A stretch of 64,000 nucleotides of DNA from contig NC_066595.1 of the NCBI RefSeq assembly GCF_905475345.1, positions 7,819,001-7,883,000 on the forward strand. The letters run 5' to 3'. Source of the DNA: Vespula vulgaris (Eukaryota > Arthropoda > Insecta > Hymenoptera > Vespidae). Of this stretch, positions 14,220 to 27,000 are shown one piece after another. A model generated the notes under the pieces. The model was given only the letters and a program-made list of their open reading frames with translations. It had not been told where the DNA came from and did not search any database. Every line of letters begins with the position of its first letter. Within the stretch, counting starts at the first letter, position 1. Both the position numbers and the translations under genes were made by a program.

Positions 14220-15555
14220 ACTCAATAGTACTTTTTATCGACTATTCATTACACCCTGTTACGCTGTCGCGGCTCGCAGATAAAATTTGTCCCCGAAATC
14301 GAGGTCTACGATCGATACCTCGATAAAACTTCACGCTCGTTTGTCGAACGAATCAAACGATGTTTTTCATCTAGGAAAAATCACTAAAATTAATTTATCA
14401 TGTCTGATCGTGAAATATTAAAAATGCCATACGAAATAAAGTTACATTGAATTACAGATTTCCCAGATGGTACGAAGCGCATCGTTTGACTTCTCTACCC
14501 TTCTCTCGTTTCAGCTCCCAAGATCTACTCTCGAAAAGACCGCACCGACGACGTTGACAATAAAACACGTTCTGACGAGCGTCGTTGGCTCGCTAACCTT
14601 GCTACCGACAGCTATAATAAATCTCACGTAGGAACTACGGCTATCAACGGTGCTTCCCTGTCTCCTAATATACATATACAGATATATTATATTTACGGTA
14701 TATAACAGCGAAAATACTTTTGAGAATCTCTAAGTCAACTAGGATCTTTATTTCAATCTATTATATTTAAACGAAATAAAAATGATGTGTTATATAACAT
14801 CTATTTAATTTTATCATTTTTAACGATAGAAACAATACAACTAAATCAATTTAACCAGTTAAGAGATTGAACTATATGATATCGTGGTAATAAAGAATAT
14901 GAACTATAGATAATACAGCGTACGAATTATTCGATAATAAAATGATCTCCATCTTTTGTTCCATGGAAGCTGTATTTCCTCGCTATTCAATAGACGGTTT
15001 CATTCGAACGGGCTTTAGAAAATCGCACGCTTTTGGAAATTTTCGATTTTGTTCTCACACATATGGGACCAATTAACAAATATTATTCTTATATATGCAT
15101 ATAAATATATAAGATAATAAGTATGGGATCGATTACCAAATATGTGATAAAGCGAAGAAGATAAATTTGTAGAATTACATAAAATTCTCTACGTAACGTT
15201 TGAAACTGAATCTTTTTTAGAAACCGTAATTAATGAGAAGAATACTGACAGAAAAGCAAATAAAATGCTGATTAAATTGATCCATAGGACGGCCTTCAAA
15301 CACCATTACAAACTCGTTCCTTCTAGCGAACGCTAAAATACAAAGAATAGAATGCAAGGAAGAAGGTTAGAGAAGAGAAGAAACTTCCTGGCCAGCAGTC
15401 CTTTTCACGAGGAAAACTTTTCGAAAGTTTCACGGTCGACAATCACGAGTCATTCATTCCATTCCATTTTCACGCTCGGATCAGAGATCCAACTAATTGA
15501 ATTTTTTATTACACTCCAAATATCTGTTCGCGATCGTTCAAAGAAAAAATAATAT

Positions 15556-15561
15556 AACAAT

Positions 15562-15636
<75 letters not shown>

Positions 15637-15642
15637 AATAAT
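15556..15642. repeat. (CAA)n trinucleotide array
   Basis: About 27 AAC/CAA units, nearly perfect. The poly-Leu and poly-Gln frames it creates are not credible coding sequence. Confidence 0.97.
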
Positions 15643-16039
15643 ATTAAAGAAATAAAAAGAAAAATAAAAAATAAACAATAAATTCGCTAATTGTACATCC
15701 ATACGTGTGTATCCATCGAACGTCCTCGTAAAATATTATCATATCGACTATGAGCGAATAGTAATGGCTAGATAATTCAAACGAGGCTCACGTTGAAACC
15801 ACTAATTATAGTTTATTGCTACTGAACGTAGCTTAATCATCCGGGTTTGTAATTTACGCGCGAGTATTATGAAACGATCGATGCGTCGGGGAACGTTTTA
15901 AGTATGCAAAGTGATTCGGAATGAAAAATTTCAAGCCTTGCTCGAGGACGTCTGACTAAAAAGGACTTTAAGAAATGCTTGCTCGTGGAAACGAGAACAT
16001 CCTGCGAACGATTAAAACGTTCACGGCGGAAAAGAACAA

Positions 16040-16122
16040 AAAAAAAAGAAAAAGAAGAAGAAGAAGAAGCAGAAAAAGAAGAAGAAGAGGAAGAAGGTAA
16101 AAAAAAGAAAGAAAGAAAGAAA
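16040..16122. repeat. Poly-purine (GAA)n/(GAAA)n tract
   Basis: About 80 bp of uninterrupted purines apart from single bases, potentially triplex-forming. Confidence 0.85.
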
Positions 16123-17112
16123 TTTCTCGATTTACAATGAACCAGAGGAATGATGAAAAATTAAAGAACATTCCGGAGAATCACGGTGTAATTTCAAAGA
16201 TCTTAAAAATAGACAAACAAAACGACATTTTAATTCAGTATTTAAAATTTTTCCGCAACGACGAACGACGCGTAAAGTTACTCCTACATCTTGCTCAAAT
16301 GCAAACGACGAGAACAACGCGCTAAAACTCGTAAAAACTATCTCTATAACGAGCAACCGCAGAAAATACTCTGGATTACTCGCTTACCCACGATGCACAG
16401 AGAAAAAAGAAGCTTCGTGTTATTTTCTGAAAATGGAAATCCGGTTATCTCGTCTCGAAGACTCGGGTTCGTTCATATTCATCTACGTTATCGGCGAACG
16501 CTTTAAATGCTTTCGTTCGAATCGCTCGAATCGATCGAAATTATAAAAAATCTCGTTTTTTTTTTCGATAAAACGTCAGAATTCCTTACAAACGCGATAT
16601 CAAAAAAGCCGACAACAAATTCTCTACCAACAAATAACATCCACGAACATTCCATAAGCGAGCGTATATCTACACCTCATATGGTGGTACCTAACCTCAT
16701 GTTTTTTGCAAGAGCAACGTCTCATGTTTTTCATGTTTTTATATTACTATTTAAGCGGAAGCGTGGTCTGACATAAACGCATTTAACGTACACAATGACA
16801 CAACTCGAGATATGAAGCTCGATTTCCAGCACGAAGGAACGAACGGGGTTGACACGAATACTTCTCTATGATTTATTATTGAAGATATTTATTATACGAA
16901 ATTCCTACTTTCTAACATCTAAATTATTGTCTGAGGAATTTTCGACTTGAACGTAAAGACGAAAGACAACAATTTTCATTGAAAGTCAAATCCTATTGTT
17001 GGTGTCCGAAAATTTGTCTTTCCAAAGTTCGACTTTCGAGGGAGAAAATCCCTTTAACGAAACAAGATGAAGTTGAAAACTCGTTGAACGTGATCGCGTT
17101 TAATCGGAAATG

Positions 17113-17160
17113 CTTGGAAGAGCGCATCTAAGCACGTCTAAGCGCGTCTAAGCGCGCTTA
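17113..17160. repeat. Four tandem 10-mers, TAAGCGCGTC type
   Basis: Units CTAAGCACGT, CTAAGCGCGT and CTAAGCGCGC repeat with a 10-bp period. Confidence 0.85.
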
Positions 17161-19713
17161 CTTGGACGTAGGTACGTACCAAGCCGCTTCTGAGTATGAC
17201 TCTATGGAGGAAAGTTCCTTGATGATTCACATAACATCCGGTGATTGTTCCGAGAAGAGAGGAAACGAGAGAGGGAGAGTCGAAAGTGTATACGAAGAGA
17301 GGAGACTTCCGGCAAACGGAAGCTTCCAACCTCGTGCTGCTGAAACTTAACTCGCACTTGGACACTTTTGCCATTCCATCGCATTAAACCGCACCACTCA
17401 CTGTTATAGTTTCGAAACTGTTACAATGTCATAGATCTTTCAGGTTAATGCAAGAACGGCGCTTCTTCCGAACCAATTGCTATGGAAGCTGCCGAGACGA
17501 AATTTATCGTAGCGATCGAACATCGAAAAATTACAATAAAGAAGACTATAATAAAATAATAATAAGGAATTTATTAAAAAAAAAAAGCTATAACAAAATT
17601 ATAATGATTATAATTAAACAAAAAAATAAAAAAATAAAAACAAAAAACGAAATATAAAATGATAATAGGATAATATAGTTTTATAACGATCGAAGGACAA
17701 ATTCGGATTTATAATCGGTTAACACTTGCCTCGTTAAAATCGTTTGGAAAGTTAGCTCGAGATCTCGAACTCGTCGAAGTTCTACGTTAATTGATGGCCG
17801 GTTGGCGCCATCGATAGAAATTCGTGGCGCGTTTCGACATCATTCGACTCGTTTGTCAGACGACGACGAATCGAATTAAGGTGAGGGGATGACGAATCGA
17901 AGAAGCGAGGAAGGGAGGTAGGGGAACTAAAACGGAGAACGAATAGGAGGACTAATGGCCGCGGACGGCAGAGATGACCGATTCTATGAGCAACCCGTTT
18001 ATCCAGTATCCACTTTCATCGTCACGAGGGTAAAAGTAATCCGTCTTCTTAACGACGCCACTGGTTTTACTTACTAGTCGCTCGCTCGCTCGTTCGTTCG
18101 CTCGGAGGAGGGGGAGGAGGGGGAGGAGACGGAGAAGATTTCTCGAGAAAACTACTTGGAAGTTTGTGCGGGCTGTAAAAGCAAATTCGTTTAATCAATT
18201 AGTAAGAGAAAAGAGAACGACCAGGATCGGATCGTTAAAAAATCATTAAGACCGAACGTGTTATTTTTGTTCTCATTATAAAAGTACCCACATACGTGAG
18301 ATTATTTCTTTCCAAGTTTAATTCATTCATTCATTCATTCGACGATTCTCGATATCGAAAGAAGATTTAATAAGTATTTTCATTGAATTCATCAACGAAT
18401 ACCAGAAATATATGAAAGGCTATTGTAGGTGTAATTAATAAAATAACGTTTCTTCCGAAGAAATATCTACAAATAAATTTCGTATATACGAGGCTAAATA
18501 TTTACTCGTAAAGAGATCACGAAAAGAGAAGCACTATGAAAAAGCCAATAAGGTCGCAGAAAATGCTAGGGGATAACCGCATTACCCTATATCCGTTGAA
18601 CCGAGTCTAAAATTTATCAAGTTTTATCGGCTTTCGGTCGATGATCCACTTCCCCTTTTAACATCTCGCTTTCGTAATCCCGTTATTTTGGGCATGGTTA
18701 AAATAGAGGGAACTTTGATACAATTTCCAACCGTCCTCGTGATAAGTTTCTAAACGGAAGAAGATGAGATAGGGAAAGAGAGACTTAGACGTTAGCATGT
18801 TACCGTTTTAAAGTGCACCGATGAGAATAGCATAAGTTGCATGGCATCTAATTAAAAGTTATCTCGCTTGTATGACTTTAAACCAATTCAAATTCGAGCA
18901 CGAATTCTAAATACTAACTAAAATACGGTTAAATCGATCGATCGTAAGTATATGAGACTTAAAGATATGTTGAAACCGATCTAATTTCTTTCGCATCGAT
19001 ATTATAGGAAATGTGTTTTCGTCGTCATACACATCTGATGTTCAATGCTGGCTTGATTATAGTCGTTTCAAAGAACCGTTGTTATTTCCACCATTATTAT
19101 CGTAACGGTCATTAAACCAGTCACAATCCTTACGACGAAGTCAAAGCCTTCACTTGACTTATGTCTCGTACAGTTGTTTCCATGCGGCATACGATGACCG
19201 TCAGGTTGTTTTAACGTACAACGTTACCAATGTCACGCTGCCTTGTTACATCTAGATTTATGGCTTCTTCTGTTATTTCAATGTTCGTTTCTCCCTGCTT
19301 GGAAAAATCTCGATCAAGATTTTTCTTATCCGAGAACTTTTGAAACATTCACTTCTTCATTTTCACGGAATTGGCAAATACAACAATTAAGAACACGTTT
19401 CATGGTTATTCCAAGAGATAAAATATCGAACACGATAACACATTGATATAACGCGTAAATACATTACGAATTTACCGAAAGCAAAGCGTTATCGGTATCG
19501 ATAAGTCAGATAAAATCAACTTAAAAAATTATAAGTTTATTATCAAACTTATCTAAGTTTACTTTTTTTTTTTATTGTTTTGTACGTTTTTATCTCGCTT
19601 AATATCTCGTTATATTACCCGATAAAGACTATTGGAAATCAAAATCTAAAATTGGATCGATAGTGCGATATAAAAGATGGTTAAATGTCGTAAAAGAGTC
19701 TGTCGATTTCATA

Positions 19714-19718
<5 letters not shown>

Positions 19719-19758
<40 letters not shown>
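19719..19758. repeat. (GA)n microsatellite
   Basis: A GA run with one AAAG interruption. Confidence 0.95.
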
Positions 19759-19913
19759 TGAGAGTTATGAGGGAGAAAAGGAGAAGGGGTGATCGGGGTG
19801 TGGGGGAGTTTACGCTCTAGGAACTCAACGTGAAGCTTATCGTAAGTCTATATCCCTCCCATTCCAACGTTCGTGTATGTACATAACCAACAGAGAGTAG
19901 GAAGGTGAAGAGA

Positions 19914-19968
19914 AGGGTGGTGCAAGGTGGTGCAGGGTGGTGCAGGGTGGTGCAGGGTAATGCAGGAC
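19914..19968. repeat. 10-bp tandem array, GGTGCAGGGT
   Basis: Five to six copies of a G-rich decamer with one AGGT and one GTAA variant, giving a strand with regularly spaced GGG/GG tracts. Confidence 0.92.
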
Positions 19969-21708
19969 GGCTAGCACAGTGGCAGGGCAGTAAACACCCA
20001 TTACCCAGTAACTCACTCAATATTGCAGTTTACCGAGATCCTTTACTGCCAGAGCCATAGCCTAGCTCGAGACACGTGTCCCGACAGGTATATTAGTCCC
20101 TTCGAATTATGCGTACTCACATTATCGCATCTATATAAACGGAATAAACGACGAACTTTTAAAACTAGTAATTATCGAATACGCTATTTTCAAACGCATG
20201 TATTATATATTCTTCGTAATAGATTGAAAAGAATTAATACGTCAAAAAGTTCGTCAAAAATATTTTCATAATGAAATTATCTCGAAATTTTCAAGAGCGT
20301 ACTTTCTCTATCTCTATCTATCTATCTCTGTCTCTCTTTCTCTCTTCCGTTCTATTCTATTCTCTTCTCTTTTCTTCTCGTCGAGTATATTAGCCCGGGT
20401 AATTACGTTACTGCGAAAGTTTCTTCTCTTCTTTGCCACAGTCGCCCCTCCAAACGACTTCGTAGTATCAGACTATGAATACAAACGATTAACGAGAGTC
20501 ATTCATTAAACATCACGTATACCCATACTATAATAATATAAGAACAATGATATGGAATGACTTCTTCAAAGTTCTCGGAGAAATCGATATTTGGGTGAAT
20601 GTAACGGTGAACGAAGCCGAGTGCATGTAATATCTTTTAATGATATTCGAATCGTGTATGACCTACTTGTAAGAATTTCAATGAGAACAACCGCAAGGTT
20701 TCTCTTTGTTTAAAAAAAAAAAAAAAAAGAAACATTTAGATATATTCCAATCGCGAAGTAAAACCAAATGAAAAATTTTAAATAGTAATACGGATATCTA
20801 GCTTGTTTATGAAAAATTATTATATAAAAATTGCAAGTAAAATGAAATTCAAAATTGTTAAAGGAAAGAAGATTATTTGATCCATGTAATAGAACCATCT
20901 TCCAATCCAGCAGAAGCCATTATAAACCGGAATTTCCCGGTTACTTGCTCTCTTCTAACTAAAGTACTGTCAAGCAGGCAGACGAGACGCGGCTTTACTG
21001 GTACGAGACGAGACACTGACCTGGCAATGCTCCACCTTTCGCATAATCGCTACGTTCAATGTAGACTACTATCTACGAAGTAACGTGTACCTAACTCATC
21101 GCGCTATTACGTTAAGTGCTAAGTACATAATTACGCGATTACGTGAGACAGGTACGTTTGCAAAGTCTTTATAAAAAGAAAAAGAGATCTCGTTTTCCTT
21201 CTTTCATTTTTTCTTTACTTTATCGTCTTAGCATAGACAATAAGGCCCCTTCTTGTAACAAACGTTACAAGAAAATAATTGCTAAAGGAAAGGAGGCTTT
21301 TCTTATGTAAGATATCATTTAATCGAAGACAAGGAACGTAATTATAACGAATCTCGTTCTTCTTCGTTAAGATACCTTCCTGAAATTCCCTGTAAATTCG
21401 TATCGAATGAACATTTTTCATGCCGCGAAAGAAGTAGGTAATCCGCCAACGAAGCTCTCGATCGGGGGTCTCGTTCGTGACGTTCGTCGTTTATCACGAA
21501 TCAATCTCGCGTACCTGGAGCGTAAAATGAATTTCCTGGCCGATCGTTAAATCCCTTCAGGATTACCGCGTTCTTCGACCAGTTGTTAACCCCGCTTCTT
21601 CTTCCCTAGAAGCTTTCTCGGATCAACGTCGAAGCCTTTTCGTCGATCTTTTCGTCGATTCTCGATCTATGTATATAGATTTTTAAAATACCGATCGATC
21701 CTATCAGC

Positions 21709-21709
21709 A

Positions 21710-21751
<42 letters not shown>
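21709..21751. repeat. (ACG)n trinucleotide array
   Basis: About 14 perfect ACG units, a second copy of the motif seen at 12401. Confidence 0.95.
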
Positions 21752-21752
<1 letters not shown>

Positions 21753-22219
21753 AAAAAGAAAAATTTTCTCTACCAAATACAAGAAAAATTCTTTTCATCC
21801 CGCGAGTTTCCTCAATTTTTCTATTTCTCTTCGAGTGTCCCCGTTTTGTTTGTTCTACGTTCCTTCACTTGACTTTTCAATTTGTCAATCTTTCTTTCTA
21901 GTCGTATATTCGACTTTATTTTCGTTGATTTTCCACGCATAACATTACCCTTCCCTTACAACTTCTTGACTGCTCACTGATTTACGATCACTTACGCTTC
22001 GTGCATCGTTATTAAATTGTATCACTTTTCGTGTTCTTCTTCCTTGTTTTTCTATCATATAAATCTCTGTAAAAACGCGTATATTCGAGAAAATATATTC
22101 GATAAAAAAATGTCGATGATACTAGACTCTCGCATAAGAAATAGTTATAAATTTTATGATACTAATTCGTAACTTCGTTTCGTTTCGACGAAAATGAAAA
22201 GTTTCACGAGTATTAAATT

Positions 22220-22220
<1 letters not shown>

Positions 22221-22271
<51 letters not shown>

Positions 22272-22278
22272 CTCTCTA
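22221..22278. repeat. (TC)n microsatellite
   Basis: A pure TC run of about 45 bp with a TTTC tail. Confidence 0.95.
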
Positions 22279-22587
22279 CCCCTATTTCTTACATTTATAA
22301 AAATAATAAAATACTTCGTTCGAACTATGCTAAAATGACATTTCTTTTTTTTGTTTTTCACGATCACCCCCTATAGTTAAATATGGAAAGGAAAGAAAAA
22401 AGAAAGAGAGAAGAGAAGAAAGAAGATGAGAGACCTCGTTAAGGTTCTTTAAAAGAGGGAAGCAACGCCCGAAGAAAACTTTGCAGACTTCTCGGGCAAC
22501 GATCCGAAGCGTCGACGGTCCACCGAGCTGGCCTCGTCTAGAAGCTCGTTATGATATTATGAGAAAAACGCGTCAAGCGATGAGAGA

Positions 22588-22662
22588 AAGAAAAAGAGAA
22601 AGAGAAAGAGTAAGAGAAAGAAAGAGAGAAAAGAAAAGAAAAGAAAAGAAAAGAAAAGAAAT
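22588..22662. repeat. (GA)n-like purine tract ending in (AAAAG)n
   Basis: Seven perfect AAAAG pentamers at 22627-22661. Confidence 0.93.
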
Positions 22663-23187
22663 AGAGAGCCCTCGACCGTGAGCCGAACGGTTTAAATGGT
22701 GGCTGTATGCGAACCGCGTGAAATAAAGATTTTTATCGCAGCTTCAGTCGTCGAACTTTAAAGAGAGTCCGTAATAGCGCGTAATTCGGCTAAAAGGCAC
22801 CGACCAGACCATTATGGCGTCTTTATTTGGCGCCATGAATAAGACCGAGTCGTATCTCAAACATTTTCTCTAAGTCTCAAAGAATTGATAAAAAATGAAA
22901 ATGTGAATATATTATTACAAACGATAGCTTTCGATTCAATTCAAGAGAGAAAGAAAGAGAAATATTTTGCAACATTATAGGAATTCGAGGTCGCTTACTT
23001 ATCGACTTCGAACCTCTGTAGGAGGAATAATTATTGTCTGCGACGTTTAGATAAGTGTATCCTCGATGTTTCGCTAAACTTTGCAACGCCGATTTACCAT
23101 CCGTTTAATAGTAATATAGATATATAGTTTCATAATTACACCTGCTATTTATTCAGTCAGTATTATTTAACATTTGATCAATATTTT

Positions 23188-23509
23188 AAATAAATGATTA
23201 GGATTTATGATAAAATATTAATACGTGATATAAGTGATGTGACCCAGACGCAACTCTAACAAATATTTATGCCGATCAAAATATTCATATATACTAATCA
23301 TTTATCTTAGGAAATATTTATCATTAATTGATAAAAATACTGTCCAAATAAATAGAATGTTTAATATTTATAATAAAATATCAGTATGTAATATAAATGA
23401 AGCAAAGCAGATTCAATTCGAACAAATATTTATATCGATCGAAATATTTATATATATATTAATCATTTATCTTACGAATATTTATCACACATTAATGAAA
23501 AGGCTGACC
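23188..23509. repeat. Diverged tandem duplication of a 157-165 bp unit
   Basis: Unit A (23188-23344) and unit B (23345-23509) align along their whole length. Both begin AAATAAAT, contain ATAAAATAT, then AACAAATATTTAT, then AATCATTTATCTTA and TATTTATCA, and end with CCAAATAAAT. They differ by many substitutions and small indels, so the duplication is old. Confidence 0.85.
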
Positions 23510-24017
23510 AAATAAATGGAAGTGTATATAATACCGTCACATTTTATAAATATCTACAACGCGTATAATTAAAACTATTTAAATTATCAGCATAATTTTT
23601 TTCTCCTGGATTACGTATTAATTAAAAAGAAAGCTCAAGGGAAAGGAACAGTCTATAAAATTTGCAGTTTGAAAATTTGCTCTCGTTTCTTAACAGGTTC
23701 GAGATATCGTGTATGAAGTATCGCGATATCCATAGACTTCCTTTATCTTTCATGCTTCGAAGTTATGCTCAACTATACGATACTGAGGAAGGGGAATATG
23801 CAGGTTGATGCGCGATGCGAAGTACCCAGCTCCGAGTATTACCTACCTACGTTCAACAAGGTGTGTAGACTTCTCTTTGATATCTAGGAGCACGGAAGGA
23901 TGACTGGCGATGATGCTGCAACGTAGCCATGCAAATGCATCCCTATCTCGAGCACTGCTGCTGGCGTACATCGCGTGCCTCGATGCACACTGCGCGTTAT
24001 AGGGATGTTCGTACGTG

Positions 24018-24034
24018 TGGTCTCTCTCTTTCTC

Positions 24035-24068
<34 letters not shown>
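24018..24068. repeat. (TC)n microsatellite
   Basis: TC run with TTTC and GTTTC interruptions. Confidence 0.9.
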
Positions 24069-24072
<4 letters not shown>

Positions 24073-27000
24073 TCCTACTCTCTACGTCTACATACCTCTA
24101 CCTACATCCTATCTTATCTACGAACAGAGATATACCTACCATCGAGAGTAACGATCGAGTAACGAGAAATGATAATTAAATCTGACAAAATTTCCTTCCT
24201 TTTGAAAAGAAAGGAAAAAAAATAGAGGTACAAAAAAAGAAAGAACTATTTTTCTCTCACTGCACTCGACTAAGTTCGTGTAAACTGACAAGTGGAAATC
24301 TGTTCCATTTACTTTTTCCCTATCTATCCTGTACGAGAATAAAATCGTCGTACTTCGGATATATAAAGTTTCTCTATTTCTGGTTTTTTCCTCTCCGCCT
24401 TTTTTCTTTTTCTTTTTCTCTTCCTTTTTTTTTTTGTTTTTTTTTATCTCACTGGTAATCCAGTTTCTCTTGTTGATCGATCGCTTCGAGATCTATCCCG
24501 GGAGAAAAAGTTTTACGTAGTTTTGGAAATCGCGATAAAGTTGGGAAGCCACGATAAGAAAGAAACTTTCTTGCATTTCGGAAGTCTTACGAGAACGGTG
24601 ACGGATCAACGACCGACAACGAACAACTCGGAACTCACGATCGAATTTTCGGATTATTAACTTCTCCGGCTTCGAACGTTTTCCGTATCGATGTCGTGAC
24701 CGGCTCGATATCAAAATAAGAAATTTAATAGAGTTTCAAGTAAAATATTTATTTGTAATTGATTTGATCGAATATTCTTTCTAGATTTTTTATATTATTC
24801 GATGCAGAACTTCCGTGAAAATATTCTCAAACGTTCATCGAATATTACATTTACGAGAAGTAAGCAAAATATTGAGTCGTTGTAAATGATTTTTGCTTAT
24901 CGTCGAATATTTCAAAAGTTTCATTCATTCACAAATTTGATTTCTTCGAATTTTGCTCGCCTTTCTCGGACGAAGGTAAAAATAACCGGGGAATAACTTA
25001 ATTTGAAAATTTTCATCGTAGCTATTTTAGATCTATAAAAAGTGTCGCTAATTAAAATAATTCACGATCCATAAGATCGTTAAAACTTTCTCCTATTGTA
25101 AATAATGCAGCGTACTTCGAAACGTGGAAATATTTTCAGAAAAAAAAATCTAGATTACTCGTAGAGGATTGGAATATCTTTAGAAGATTATTTGTCTGCA
25201 CCGACCATCAAGAAGGTTATGAATACTCGATAGACTTCTTAAACCTGGATATAGAGCCATGAATAAAATTTGAATATAAAAGAAAACGATTGATTTGCCT
25301 TTTTCGAAGAAAGTGAATCGATTTTCGCTCGTTGTCCCTTAGATTTTCACAAGACGTTGCTTTTATCTTTCTACGAGATAGATCCGAATATAGTCCAAGA
25401 TATTTTAATAAAAGAAAACGAAGAAAGTTTTCCAAAAAAAAAGGAAAAGTTTAAAGAACTGAACGATATGATCTTTCAACGTGTTTAGTTAGTTATTACT
25501 ACTGCTCAACAAGCTCCATTATTTTTCTCGGATATTTTTCATTACAGTAATTAAATAATTTCGGGTCTTGTTCCGAAACCGAGCACCTTTTGTTCTCATT
25601 CATTCCTTTCTCGAGTGGTCAGCAATGCTCATTGTCCCCACAAAACGAACTTGGTACATTTATGAATGAGCAAGGAGAATAGGAGCTTGCGTAATTTCGT
25701 TCATGAAAGCGAATAGTTACGCGATACCAAATGCTCCTTATATAACGCTTTATCAGCGTTACCTACCTAATGACTCAACAAACTTTGATTTTGTATTTTT
25801 CTTGTAGATATTCAAAACGAATATCGTATTATCAAATAATAAAGGAAAAGGGAACAAAAGGAACAAAACAGAGAAAGAAGAAAAAATTTCTATCGAAGAG
25901 AAAGTAATCTTATTTGTGATAGAATTCGCGTCGAACAGCTGAAAGAAATAGGAGAATATCAAGAAGATTGAAGAAAGATGATAGGTCACGTAAAGACGAG
26001 GCTAGTAACGTCAATGTCTTGACATGATCAATCGTCAGCTCGTTTCGTTTGAACGAGAACGTGATCTAGAAACAATATCGCACCGTTGTGTTCGAACAGC
26101 TCCACGCTTTTCTCAAGCAGACAAAATGAGATCCTTATGAAAAATCGCCACTTGAACTTAACCGGTCAAACGCAGCCGCGAACTCGTGTTAACTTCGCCG
26201 ACACGACGTTTTCTGACCGCAAACTTTTATTGATAGGAAGTGAAATTCAACTGTCGCAGTCGTTAGCCTCAAATGCGTGAAACGAGTTTAGTGAGTTCGA
26301 TATTTTTCTCATTCGTTCGTCGAGTTTCATAATTTTGTATTTTTCGTTTAATTTCTCTTCTCCCTCTCCCTCCCTCTCTCCCTCTCCCTTTTTCTTTGAA
26401 AATATTCTTTTTGAAATAATATATTTTTTTTTCAAATACTATAGAGAAAAACCATGCAGAGGAAAATATGGTTAGCCCTCCTCTATATTCTCTCGGATGA
26501 AAGCAGTGATCTAAGTCTCGTTTCGAAGTGAAAATCCATTTCGCTCGGTCTCCCATGAGATTTGAGAAGTCATCGAGGAGCCAACGACGACCGACGACGA
26601 CCGACGACGCTATCACTCGATTATGCATTCAACGTCTCGTCAGTGGCAACCCACCTGACAACGTTCGATCCCTATTCTCCTTCTACCCTTTACATACATA
26701 CATTTGATACGTCAACACACGCGTATAATCATTTACCACTAACCAACGAGTCCCGTGTTCGGCCGCACTGTGTACACGAGAATATGTTGGTTATCAATCA
26801 TGCCAGCCTGGATACGTCAGAGCATTAAAATATAATTTGTCCGTGGCGGGGGAGATGCAGAAAGCAGCCTGTCACAAGGGGCCATACATGTTTGCTTTTT
26901 GAAAGCTGTCGATCGGTGACTTCCGATGATATTCAAAAAATCTTAAGACGTTACGATCGAAAAAGTTAATTTACGCATATCACTTGCCATATATAAAAAA

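Noticed and set aside
15450..15635. Poly-Leu minus-strand frame resembling a membrane helix
   Set aside because: It is the complement of the (CAA)n array.
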